Positions 11,731-21,820 of a DNA stretch of 64,000 nucleotides are shown here, piece after piece. The notes under the pieces were generated by a model. The model searched no databases and had not been told where the DNA came from. It saw only the letters and a program-made list of their open reading frames with translations. Source of the DNA: Terfezia claveryi. Taxonomy: Eukaryota; Ascomycota; Pezizomycetes; Pezizales; Pezizaceae. How positions within the stretch are numbered: position 1 is the stretch's first letter; each line of letters opens with the position of its first letter. The position numbers were made by a program, and so were the translations under genes. The stretch spans positions 1-64,000 of the forward strand of contig WHUX01000176.1 of the NCBI GenBank assembly GCA_015179025.1. The letters run 5' to 3'.

Positions 11731-13200
11731 TCAGAAGTCTTGAAGAATTTCGGTGGTGATATCCTTGGCGTTTACCCAGGAATCATATTTAGGAGAGTAT
11801 GCTAGCCATCTGACCTTATATTGTCTTTCTCCAGTTCGAGGAGCTGTTCTGAATTCTAATACCTTTTCAACTTCATAACGATCGTCTTGAATTGGTCCTG
11901 GTTCCTGAGATTGTCTGTGAGGGAACTGGGTGGGATCGTTTTTGTAGTATGGTTTGAGTTTGCTGATATGAAAAGTATTATATATGAGGTGGAGGTCAGG
12001 TTGACTGGATAGGTCTAGGCTATAGTTATTGCATTTCCGATTACTAGAAATGATGGGAAATGAGCCTAGCCATTTTGGTTTGAGTTTGGGTATGACGTTC
12101 GACAGGTTAATATTTTCTGAGGAAAGCATAACTTGTTGTCCGACTGAGAATTTGGCTGTATTGGGTAGTCATTTGTTCCTTGAGATGCTTGAGTCTTCTT
12201 GGCGTCATATAGGTTTTTAGACATTACCTCATAACGTTCATTCACTGGTACATATGCGTTAATGGGGTATGGAAGTATTGATACGCCAAGATGTGTATTA
12301 AATCCAAATAGTGTGGAAAAAGGACTATTCAGTCTAGCGGCATTATACCTAGAGTTAAGTTTCAACTGTATCTCTGGTAGTTTCTGAAGCCAATCAAATC
12401 CTTCGATTTTACAGACTCTTGCTACTTGTAGAATTTCTTTGTTCACAATTTCTGATTGTCCGTCTGCACGTGGATAATATGCGGTAGACGGTTCCAACTT
12501 GATTCCTTTATTCCTAGCCCGATCTTGAAAGTGCGTTGACATAAAAAGAGTGTCGCGGTCAAAAACAATATAGAAAGGGTATCCCATAGTTGGGACTACA
12601 TGACTATCAAAGGTAGCAGTACATTGTTCTGCTGTGAAATTATCTGAGACAGGAATAAGAAACTTGAATCCTAATTGTCTATCGACAATCATCCAAAGTC
12701 GTGAAATACAAACTACATGATCTTCTTCAACAGGAATATTCGGGTACAAAATTAACACTTAGTAAACACAGGTGCTAACTTAAGAAAATCCATTGATATG
12801 TCAGTCCATGGCCTACTTGGTACATGTAATGAGTTACGAGTCCAAGTGGCGCCTTGTTGGAATACTTTGTCCGTTGACAAGTATCACAACTTCTGATATA
12901 GTCCTTAGTTGGTTCTGCAAAGGACTGGCAATCATATCGGTCAGTAAGATATTTCATCGTTTTTTCAATGCCACCATGAGCGGTTGCTTCATGTGCATCT
13001 TTAATAACCAATTCAAGATAGTTCTTACCTTCGATGTTAAAGGTAGAGGGCAAGACTAGTCTCCATTGTCCTTGTCGTTCTTGACATACAAAAATCCGTC
13101 TCTTCTTCTATGATCCATACGGTTCACAAAGGTATCATAGTAGTTCTTCCAGATAGGACATACTTTATACATGATTGATATGCGGCTTTCATACCTGTAC
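11731..13200 (-). pseudogene. E3 integrase and chromodomain
   Basis: The zinc-binding N-terminus is at 13053-12870 with HEATAHGG and CDTCQRTK. The catalytic core is in the open run 12758-12066: the Asp in MIVDRQLGF, the second Asp in IVFDRDTLF and the Glu in ADGQSEIVNKE. A GPY/F-like module (PKWLGSFPII) opens the run 12129-11731, which ends in a chromodomain with RYEVEKVLEFR and YKVRWLAY. Frame changes near 12760 and 12100 separate the three runs. All key catalytic residues remain, so decay is fairly recent. Confidence 0.9.
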
Positions 13201-14450
13201 CTTGGTCAAGCCACTGTGTGATAAAGTAGTCCTTGTCGTCTTCCCATCCGTTGCTGATGTGTTTCTCTTCAATGAGCTTGTTGAGGGTCGGTTCGATCCT
13301 TATATTGAAGTCATTGATGGTGGGTTTTTTCTCCTTGCATGTAGAAGCATTATGTCCTGAGAACTTACAGAAATCACAACGCTGTCTGGAGGTCTTGGTG
13401 TCTTGAATGAAAGAGGGTGAATCTTCGTCAATAGCTACTCGCTTTTTAGAATGAGTAGTGATGGCGGCGGTGTTGATTGAAATTGTGTTACTACTGCTAG
13501 CGGTTGCAGCTGGTTGTTGAGGTGTATTCCATGGTTGTTGTGGGGTAACAGGAGTTTCCTGATCTCCTGTTCATTTGTCGGTTGGTATTTGTTCAGTAGG
13601 GTTACTGAACTGAATGCTGGGTTGGAGAGTGGTGTGTGGCTTGTTGGTGATCCATCTTTTTGCCCATTCTCCGATTTCCTGGATAGCTTCTTCACGGCTG
13701 AGAGCTTGTGGAGGTGGATAACTGCGTTTGTTGTACTGGTGCTAGTTCCTTTTGAGGCTCATTTGCGGATAGAGGTGCCAATACAAGTCGTAAGGAATTC
13801 CTTCTCCTTCTTAAGAACTGAGGCTGTCAGGTCACAGTTCAAACTGCCATGTCCGTGGTGGTTGCAGATTGCACATGTTTCACGGTGAACATGCAGTTGT
13901 TCATGGCGTGGGAGCTGCCATGAACTGGATAGTAAAAATCATGGCAAAAGGACCAGTGCATCCTTTTGTATTGTTGCCAATTGCTATGAGCCAAGTCGAT
14001 AGCAATTTCTTCGCTTCTTCGGGAGCGAGAGATTTTTGTTACGTTTTCAGAAGATGGAGGCCTATATCTTAGTCCAAGAACTGTTAAGGGTTTGTTCTTG
14101 TTTATATTGGGTACACGATCATACCCGCTGAAAACTTCTTCTGGTATAGTGGATAGAGTCTCATCGTCTGAGGACTCTTCTTCCTTCATCATATCATATT
14201 CCTTTCTTCATCTGGATGCCCTCGAAGTATAGACAGAAGATATAGTGTCCAAGTTCTTCGGCTCTTCCACGACATTTGTTGAAGTCGCAGTCGACATGCT
14301 TGAAATTGATAGCTCCCGAGAAACCATATTGTTCTGAGTAGAGGTTTCTGGTGAGTGGAAAGTTCTTAAAGCGTTGGTAGAGATGTTGCGGTTGTAGGTA
14401 TGGTTAGGAGGATCAATGCTGTTGGAAATATAATCGTCCTCAGTGGTGGG
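13201..14450 (-). pseudogene. E3 linker with extra CCHC zinc knuckles
   Basis: As in E1, a linker of more than 1.2 kb separates RNase H from integrase. Two perfect C-X2-C-X4-H-X4-C knuckles are seen: CAICNHHGHGSLNC at 13834-13875 and CDFCKFSGHNASTC at 13337-13378. A Cys/His-rich segment just upstream (FCHDFYYPVHGSSH, near 13960-13910) may be a third. The acidic, Ser-rich run 14192-13839 (MMKEEESSDDETL) precedes them. A frame change lies between the Cys/His segment and the first knuckle. The gag of this element has its own knuckle at 16481-16522. Confidence 0.75.
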
Positions 14451-14960
14451 AGTGTCCAAGTATTTATGCTTTCTTGATAGAGCGTCTGCTATCAAATTTT
14501 CCTTTCCTGCGGTATGCTGTATGTCTGTATCAAATTCCATTAGGTAATCTTGCCATCGCCTCAATTTTTGACTTGCAGCGTTTGAGTATGGAAGGTTACT
14601 AACGGTTTGTGGTCGGTAAGGATAGTGAACTTGTGACCTCTCAATTGTGCTTCAAAAAATTTTAATGAGTCAATAATCGCTAATAATTCTTTTGAAAGGT
14701 AGGATAATTGAGTTGTGCTGGATTAAATTTTCTAGAGTGGAAGCATGATGGTCTGATGTGCGTCAACGGTCCTTGACCTATCCAAGATCCTAGTCCTACA
14801 TCACTAGCATCACAGACTAAATATTTGGGTTCGGTAGATTCATTATTCCAGGGTTTTAAAACATGTGGGAATTCACGAGTTCCTTAAGTTTTTCAAATGC
14901 TGTATTATGAGTATCTGTCCATTCCCATTTCTTTGTTTCTCCTTGCAGTTCTGACAGGGT
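14451..14960 (-). pseudogene. E3 RNase H (broken)
   Basis: The C-terminal part is clear at 14564-14460, with MRRWQDYLMEFDTDIQHTAGKENLIADALSR. Upstream, FHSRKFNPAQLNY and a DKELLAIIDSLKFFEAQL-like strand are in a second frame, and the DHKPL segment in a third. It matches the RNase H of E1. It is broken near 14570 and 14690. Confidence 0.8.
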
Positions 14961-15754
14961 GCTTGCATATGATGCCAAGTCAGTAATCTGCTGAGATAAT
15001 TAACGATTCCAAGGAATCCTCTAAGATCCTTTTTCTTGTAGGAGTTGGAAATGTTAATATAGTAGTCCTCTTTTCGGGTCTACATGTAATCCATCTAATG
15101 TCAAAACGTGTCCTAAGATTTCCAATCTTGGAGTAAAGAACTGGCATTTGCTTTCTTTGAGATAGAATTTCTCATCCTGTAGACGTTGAAGTACTTTCTT
15201 CAATAATTCTACATGTTCTTCATACGTTTTAGAGAATATAATAATATCATCAATATAGATGATTAAATTTTTATAGACCATGTCTTAAAAATTTCATGCA
15301 TAACGGAACCATGGTAGCTGGTGCGTTACGATCCCCTTGTTGCATAACTCTACTTCTGAAATATCCATGTGACATAAAAAGGTAGAGTGTTGCTCAGATT
15401 CTTTATTGTTCTGATATTAAAAAATCCGTTGGCTAAATCAAGCTTAGTCCAAATGGGATTCTCCGCTACTAGTTCAATTGCTTCATTAATATCTGGCAAT
15501 GGGGTGTGGTCCGGTTCGATGGCTAAATTGGGTCTCGACATCATTGACATGTCTGGCTTCTTCCGGTTTATCTCGTTTAGGGATAGTGAACATGACTACA
15601 GCATTTGTGTCATTTTCTACTCTATATATACGACCTGATGCTTCTTCTTCGACTAATTTGTCATGGATTTGTTGTCTAAATCGATGTCCTGAGGGTCGCC
15701 ATTTTGGTATCCAAGTAGCTCCTGCTTTTGGTTTGATAGAGTGATTAATTTTTC
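14961..15754 (-). pseudogene. E3 reverse transcriptase (broken)
   Basis: The run 15281-15054 holds LIIYIDDIIIFSK, with the catalytic YIDD at 15246-15257. The run 15550-15350 holds the palm strand WTKLDLANGFFNIR. An upstream part near 15740-15600 reads in a third frame (WIPKWRPSGHRFRQQ). The same YIDD spacing and downstream ESKCQFF segment as in other gypsy enzymes make this a confident call. At least two frame changes break it. Confidence 0.85.
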
Positions 15755-16320
15755 TTAGTGGAGGTAATTCCCGTGAATTGTCTTGGGAAATAATAAGGGA
15801 AACTCCGTTACAGGGTTGAATTGTTTCTGTACCGTAGAAACAGCTGTCACGAGTTCTCTTTCTGAATCGGTTTCTTCTGCGTCACTAATATTTTCCCAAT
15901 TATCCGGTTTACTATAATCTGTAACTGATTCACAGCTGACCTGAGTATATGCTGATCTTATACTATTCGCTATAGTTCTAGATCCCTTCCATACACTTAG
16001 CTGGAATCGAGGAATGTTTTCCGGTTGGATAGTAACTGGTTCCTGATGGGCAGGAATTATTGCTCGCACTTTGCTGAGAGCAGGTTCTCCTAGTATCATG
16101 TCCCATCCAGTCAAATGAGCTACATAGAACGTTCGTTCTTCTACATAACCTATCCAATCAAGTTTGATAGTACAAGCTTTGTCTATCGTTCCTTTTGAGC
16201 CTTTAATTGCAGTACTTAATGATTTTTCTCAATACTTCTAGTCGGTATTTTGTATAGGTGTACAAATTGAGAATTGATTAAGTCTCCTCCCTTCGTTTGG
16301 AGATCAATTAAAGCTAGTGC
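15755..16320 (-). pseudogene. E3 aspartic protease region with DLQT motif
   Basis: The active-site strand reads ALIDLQTKGGDLI, with DLQT at 16294-16305, in place of D-S/T-G. It is followed by TAIKGSKGTIDKA, then the open run 16114-15755 beginning MTGWDMILGEPAL, which is the flap-to-C-terminal segment of gypsy proteases. The shared A-L-x-D-x-x-T-x-G-G-D-L-I pattern with E1 suggests a family feature rather than decay. The sequence continues into the reverse transcriptase N-terminus. Confidence 0.7.
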
Positions 16321-18224
16321 GGGGTGTTGTTAGCTTAACGAATACCTTGCTAAAATCTGGTACCTGTCTTGACAAGGGTCGTTCCTTGATTTTATCCTTG
16401 TTGTTTTTATCCTTGGTGGCTATCGGCATAGCTAAATCTTGTGCGGCTGTACGCATGGGTACCTTATTTTTTCGTTTCCTACAGTCCTTGTAGGAGTGTC
16501 CAGGGTTCCAACACCATAGACATTTCTTGTCTCTAATTAATTGCATCTTCGTCTTCTGATCCAATTTTTTGTGATGGTGTCCCAATCTGAGTCCTTCCGA
16601 TTTTCTGTGTTGGGTTTGGTGTTGGATTGCTGCTAGGATTAAATCCTGTTTTTTGTCGTTGATTCTGGTCCCTGCGTGGACCGTGACTTCGATTTTCATT
16701 CCGAGGGTGTTGTCGTCGGGATGTATTTGTTGTGGATGGTGGGGCAATATCCTTCTTGGAAGCTTCATATGACTCCGCTTGATGTACGAGCTGATCATAT
16801 GACCATTCTTCTTTGATTAAAGGAATTAATGTAGCTGACATATATGGCGGCAGGTGATTAAGAAACTTTCTTCTTTTTACTTCCTGCGATATTGATTGTT
16901 TGCCATCCTTGTCAATCAATTTGATTTGCATTTCAGTAAGCCAGTTGGCAAACTGTTTGATTCCCATGTGACGTCCGTCCTTGTATGGTGTGGCTGTCTC
17001 CCATCGTTTCCACAAAATGTCCTTACTAGTAGAGGGTATCAGAAAATCCCTTAGCGCTAGTATGAAACCAAAGAATGTCGCATTCTTTCCTTTTTCTCTT
17101 AGGAATTGATTATAAGTAGTAAGTGCGCTTCCTTCCATTCTGAATCCAACAATTTCCAAGCTGAAGCGCCTTCCAAATCTATTCTTTTGAGAACAAACCA
17201 ACGTTGCATTGCTGTGGCCAAGAGTCAAAATATTGTGAGTCTTGCCATTTTTTGTCTTCTCCTCTTAATTTTTCTGGCATATCAATCTTTATTCCTTTTA
17301 AAGCATTCGTTGCTTTATGGTTACCCATTGTAACCATTCCTGTTGTAGATTCCCATTGCTGGTGTTCAACTGATTTTCCTCGTTTGGGTTTTCTTTTAAG
17401 AGTTTGACTTGCAACTGACGATGCCTTATCAGAGTCCGAGCTATCATCTCCGCTATCATCGGGTCTCGTCCTCCTCCTTGTGTTTTCTGCTTCTGTTGGT
17501 CTAGTCCTGTATCTAGATCATCATCGTCTTCTGGTAATTCTATATCTTCTGGTGGTTGGTCTTTATCGTCTGGTTCTTTGGCTGACCCAGTCCTCCTTTC
17601 TGGTGTCTCAGGTGCTCGACCTTTGCCTTTCGATTGATCTTTTGGTGTTCTCAGGAACGCTCCTGGAAGTTCTTTGCTAGGATTGAAAAAATCCTCCGCG
17701 GTATGTGCTGATTCTTCTAGATGAGTGCCGCTCATCATGAATGCCATTATTTCTTCCCAGTTATTTATTACCCAATTCGGTTTCCTTAAAAGTGGTACAA
17801 CAGGTTTCCTTAATTCTTTACTTAAAAATGCGTTCATTTCTAAGTCTTCTTCTTTGAATGGGTAAGGTGTTAGCCATAAGTAGTGTTTTGCTATGGCTTC
17901 CATTAAGAGTCGAGTATCATCAGGATGATACTGTTGGGCATGTCCCATTGAGCGAGTATATTTCAAAATCTCCTCAATTGTTGGAAGATGTCTGTCCCAA
18001 AATTCTTCTGGTGCGAGAGGTAAAGCCATACTAAAATATAGTTTGGTTCCTGCTCCACCTGGTTCTCCTATTTCTATATCGATGGGCAGATTTATTTCCC
18101 CTTCTATGTTAGGAACTATAAATCTGGTCTTTCTGGGAGTTTCTTCTACTAATTTCTTAATATCTTCGGGTAACATAGTTAACCGTCTCGACCTCTTAGT
18201 CTTCTTACTAAGTTCAGACGCCAT
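16304..18224 (-). pseudogene. E3 gag (three open runs)
   Basis: The ATG at 18224 opens 308 codons (18224-17298): a basic start (KKTKRSRRLTM), a folded middle with EEFWDRHLPTIEEIL, then an acidic Pro-rich stretch. The next run, 17228-16533, is the capsid-like part with SLEIVGFRMEG, LWKRWETATPY and MGIKQFANWLTEMQ. The third run, 16798-16304, carries the nucleocapsid knuckle CLWCWNPGHSYKDC at 16481-16522. Two frame breaks, near 17290 and 16550, separate the runs. This is the best-preserved gag of the E1/E3 family here and sets the start site by homology with E1. Confidence 0.87.
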
Positions 18225-18225
18225 T

Positions 18226-18828
18226 ATGTCTGATTTCGTCGTCTGTCCACAACCAAATGCAGCTGGTTATGCGATACGATCGTCGAGTTACTTTTCTTCT
18301 TTGGCACCTTTCTGTGCTGATGGTGTGGTGGCTGATGATCCTTATGATCTCCGTTCGACTGACGGTTCTGTTGGCTCGGTGGCTCACGAGGCTGGTGAGG
18401 CTGGATGTCAGGATCCTGATGTTTCTTATGGTCCTGGTTTTTCTTCGTCTACTGGTCTAGAATCTAGTTCTAGTTCTTCCGGCAAGAGTGTCACGTTTTC
18501 TGATTGGTGTGTTGAGGTAGACGTTGGGGGCGCAGAGGTATTGGTAGAGATGTCTGGGCCTAAGGAAGGTTCTGATGGAGGTAATTCTTTTCTGGAGGAA
18601 ATGGCTGCAGTGGAGGCAGCGAGATTTGAGCCTTGGGATTGTGATGCTTGGTTGTTTAGACCAATTATTCCTGGGACCTGGGGGGCTGGTTTTTCAATGG
18701 TGTACTGGATTTACAGGTACAGATGTAATGGCGGTTGCCAGGAGTGCAAGATGAGTTGTCGATCTTATTGGGAAAAGTGTTGTGAACGAGGGTGGGATTG
18801 TTTAATGTGGGATACCACTGCCCGTTAG
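18226..18828 (+). CDS. E3 leader ORF facing away from gag (200 aa, unknown)
   Basis: The ATG at 18226 is one base away from the gag start codon on the other strand, so the two frames are back to back. It is open for 200 codons. The N-terminal half is Ser/Asp-rich. GKSVTFSDW lies mid-protein and matches KGKRVTFVDE of the E1 leader ORF. The C-terminal 90 residues are rich in Trp and Cys (WDCDAWLF, then a CNGGCQECKMSC run), suggesting metal binding or disulfides. No known family is recognised. The frame also stays open upstream into gag, which weakens the start choice. It would need an antisense or internal promoter. Confidence 0.6.
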   Translation: MSDFVVCPQPNAAGYAIRSSSYFSSLAPFCADGVVADDPYDLRSTDGSVGSVAHEAGEAGCQDPDVSYGPGFSSSTGLESSSSSSGKSVTFSDWCVEVDVGGAEVLVEMSGPKEGSDGGNSFLEEMAAVEAARFEPWDCDAWLFRPIIPGTWGAGFSMVYWIYRYRCNGGCQECKMSCRSYWEKCCERGWDCLMWDTTAR

Positions 18829-19055
18829 AGCTCTGCTTAGCTTGCTTCTAAGTCTTTTGTTGATGTACTGCAGTTGAGAGTCTGATGTCTCGTTTGTTGG
18901 ATTTTTGTTGGCTAGCTAGTTGAATAATGATATCGATTTTATATGTGCACTTGGGTGTCGAATTGTATACACTTGCGTGAGTGTAATAAAGGTATCCGAA
19001 GGTTGATCAGGCCTTGGATTTAAGAGTAAAGATTAGGTAAGTGAGTTAAAAAAAA

Positions 19056-19732
19056 TGTAATGAATGGTACTAGACAGTATTCATTCGGTACCGTTTATAC
19101 AATCTATATCCGTAGGCACGGACGTTTGTGTATTTCGGTTCTGCTGAGGTAAGACCTCAGAAGGGTAGGGAGATTACTATGTGGGACGTTCCCGAAGGGA
19201 ACAGTAATTAACTGGTGTAATCTATCTTATATGATTTGTGCTATCTAAGCTATATGATCTTGATCTGATCGGAATATAGGCTTGCTTGCTCTGAGTGCTT
19301 GCTTGGTTGCTTTTGTCTTTCTGTGGATTCCAGAGGGAATCCAGCGGCCTATTTATACTCCTCTGAGATCTGATGACTAAGGAAATAAATACAATAAAGG
19401 GTGGCATACCAGAAGGTGGTGCGCTGTACAAAAGGGTCATGTGGCCATAGTAATGAGTCACACGCCTTAAACAATGGTCATGTGGCCATAGTAATGAGTC
19501 ACATGCCTTAAACAGAGGTCACGCGGCCATAATGAGGGTGTCTTCATATGGCAAGTGCTATGGAAGTTCCCTTGGCAACTTCCGCATGCTATGGACGCTT
19601 ATAAAGCAATAGGAGGTGGTAGAAGGCTAGTCCTTCAACCGAGATGCTTAGTTACATAACATAGTAGTAATATAGGAAATACAAAAGTATATTATCAATT
19701 ATGTAAGCAATGAAATAACGTTCTCCATTACA
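19056..19732 (-). repeat. E3 5' LTR
   Basis: 677-bp partner of 10812-11483 with the same TGTAAT/ATTACA ends and mostly substitution differences. It carries the TATAAATA box at 19350-19357 (minus strand), which would start the genomic RNA. The bases next to it inside the element are a run of T on the element strand, as in E1, rather than a TGG tRNA primer site. Outside it abuts plus-strand family A sequence (E4). Confidence 0.9.
19350..19357 (-). promoter_or_regulatory. TATAAATA box in E3 5' LTR
   Basis: A perfect TATAAATA on the minus strand, followed by GG, is present at the same place in both E3 LTRs (also 11102-11109). It lies mid-LTR, where the U3 to R boundary of an LTR promoter is expected. 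Confidence 0.6.
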
Positions 19733-19736
19733 TAGT

Positions 19737-21577
19737 CGTAATTGTTAATTGTTTTCAGGAATAGAGACATTTTCTCATGCGTGCCCCGGAGGAGATAATT
19801 GTGTATACGGATCACAAGAACCTTGAGTACTTTAATTCCACTAAGATACTTAATCGAAGGCAGGCTAGATGGGCGGAAATACTAATCCAGTTTAATTTTA
19901 GAATCATCTACTGCCCAGGTGATAAAAATGGCAAAGAAGATGCACTTTCTTATTAGGTTGATTCTGACCTCGAAGGAGGAGGAGAGAAGCAGGACCACAC
20001 AATTGGGATGTTCAAGCCTGGTCAATTCCAACTGGGAACAAGTGAGGAGAGTCTAGTAACGTGCTGCATTATGGCAGTAAAGGCCTCACAAACAGAAGAA
20101 TCAAGTTGGTCAAAAGAGATCCAAGAGGCTAGCCTCAAGGATAACAAGTGGTTAGGGATTCGGAATGCGTTGAAGTTTGGCAAGGAGTACCTTGGACTCG
20201 ATCATTACGGTTTAGAAGATAACATGGTAACCTATAAACATTGCCTATATATACTTGACAATAACTCCCTTAAGTTGAAAGTAGCTTTCTAGTATCACGA
20301 TGCTAAAGTTGCAGGTCATTTCGGACGTGACAAAACCCTTGAGCTCATGAAACGAAATTACTACTGGCCTAATATGGAAGACTGGGTACAAAACTATGTT
20401 TGTACATGTGATACTTGCCAAAGAAACAATACAGCAAGACACAAGAAATATGGCAAGCTTATACTTCTTCCAATCCCCTATAGACTATGGGAATACATTT
20501 CGATAGATTTCATCACTGATTTACCACCAGTCAAAGGGTATAATCAGGTCTGGGTTATTGTTAATAGGTTTACTAAGATGTCAAATTTCATTCCTTGAAG
20601 AACCGGAAGGTAAAAGAGTTGGCTGGGATATTTGTCAAAGAGGTTTGGAGGCTACATGGATTACTAAAAAGGGTTGTTTCGGATTGGGATTCAGTATTTA
20701 CAAGTTCGTTTTGGATGGAGGTTATGCAGTTATTAGGAGTTGAGTTAGATAAGTCCTTAGCATATCACCCCAAACTGATGGTCAAACCAAACGAGTCAAC
20801 CAGACCCTTGAGCATTATTTATAGACATATTGCTGTTGGGATCAGGATAACTGGGTCAAGTTATTACCATTTGCCGAGTTCTGTTATAATAACACTATTC
20901 ACTCTAGTACTAAACTTACACCATTCTTTACTGCATATGTTCAATACCCAAAAAACAATTTCCAGAACCCAACCAAAGCCTCAACTGAATCGAACAACCC
21001 AGAGGCAGTCAAGACATTCGAAACCTTGGACGCAATAAAGGAGGCTATGAGGGAGAACATGAAGGCAGTGTAGGACCGGATGTCTAAATACTATAATCTC
21101 AAGGTAGCAGAGAAGGAACTGACCTTCAAAGTGGGAGATTAGGTCATGGTCAACTCAAAGAATATTAAAACAAGGCATCCGACCAAGAAGCTTGACTATA
21201 AGTTAAGAGGGAAGTTTAGAATTAAACGGCTTATTGGCACTTATGCCTATGAGTTAGAGCTTCCCCTAAGTACAGGCAAAACTTACCTAGTTTTTCATAT
21301 TAGTTTGTTGGAACCCTACCACCTTAACAGGATTGCTGGCAGACGCCCACCAACACCCCCTCCAGTCGACCTTGAAGAATCAGAATACCAGGTGGAAAAA
21401 GTTAGGATGAGTGAGCTCAGGAAGGGACGGGTTATGTATTTAGTCTCTTAGAATGGTTACCGTCCTGATGACGACATATGGAAACCATGAGAACCTGAAG
21501 GATGGAGCAGCCGATTTAATTCGAAAATTCCATCTAGATAATCCTCGTAAGCCTCAGGACTCTGATTTTATCTTGTG
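19737..21577 (+). pseudogene. E4 RNase H, integrase and chromodomain (decayed)
   Basis: RNase H resumes at VVIVNCFQEWRHFL and reads [15 protein letters not shown]. The zinc finger HFGRDKTLELMKRNYYW...CDTCQRNN lies near 20320-20430, and the core has FITDLPPVKGYNQVW, VVSDWDSVFTS (second Asp kept, a neighbouring Arg changed to Trp) and a damaged DGQTERVNQ region near 20780, where the frame shifts. The C-terminus (21146-21451) has KLRGKFRIKRLIGTYAYELELP and then a chromodomain, YQVEKVR followed by YLVSWNGY, with one Trp codon changed to TAG. It ends at a TGA at about 21575. Confidence 0.85.
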
Positions 21578-21820
21578 AGGATTTTTTTTTTTTCCTATTA
21601 TTAGGCATTAGGTTTTTTGAATTATCTTTACATTTTTGTTTTACCTGTATTTCTTATGCCATATTGTCCCAGGGGTGTAATGAGATGTACGCAGCTATGT
21701 TTTGGCTGTCATACATGAGGATTGGTCCTTAAGTCACATCCATTATTGTTAGTAGCAATAATGATTCTATTTGCATGATCAATTAGGTTTTTGCAGACAA
21801 GAACCTTAAGGAGGGGGCAC
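21578..21820 (+). other. E4 3' untranslated region and polypurine tract
   Basis: No open frame. Ends in AAGGAGGGGGCAC directly before the LTR, the plus-strand primer expected in a gypsy element. E7 has AAGGAGGGAGGCAC at the same place (53006-53019). Confidence 0.7.

Larger units (their letters stand above)
10812..19732 (-). mobile_element. E3: complete chromovirus, relative of E1
   Basis: Two LTRs of 672 and 677 bp bound an 8.9-kb element that carries gag, protease, reverse transcriptase, RNase H, an extra zinc-knuckle linker, integrase and chromodomain on the minus strand, plus a leader ORF on the plus strand. No target duplication is seen: the five bases outside the LTRs are ccagc and tagtc. 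The flanks belong to two different family A copies in opposite orientation, which points to recombination after insertion. Coding parts are split by a few frameshifts but gag and the leader ORF have long open runs. Confidence 0.92.
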
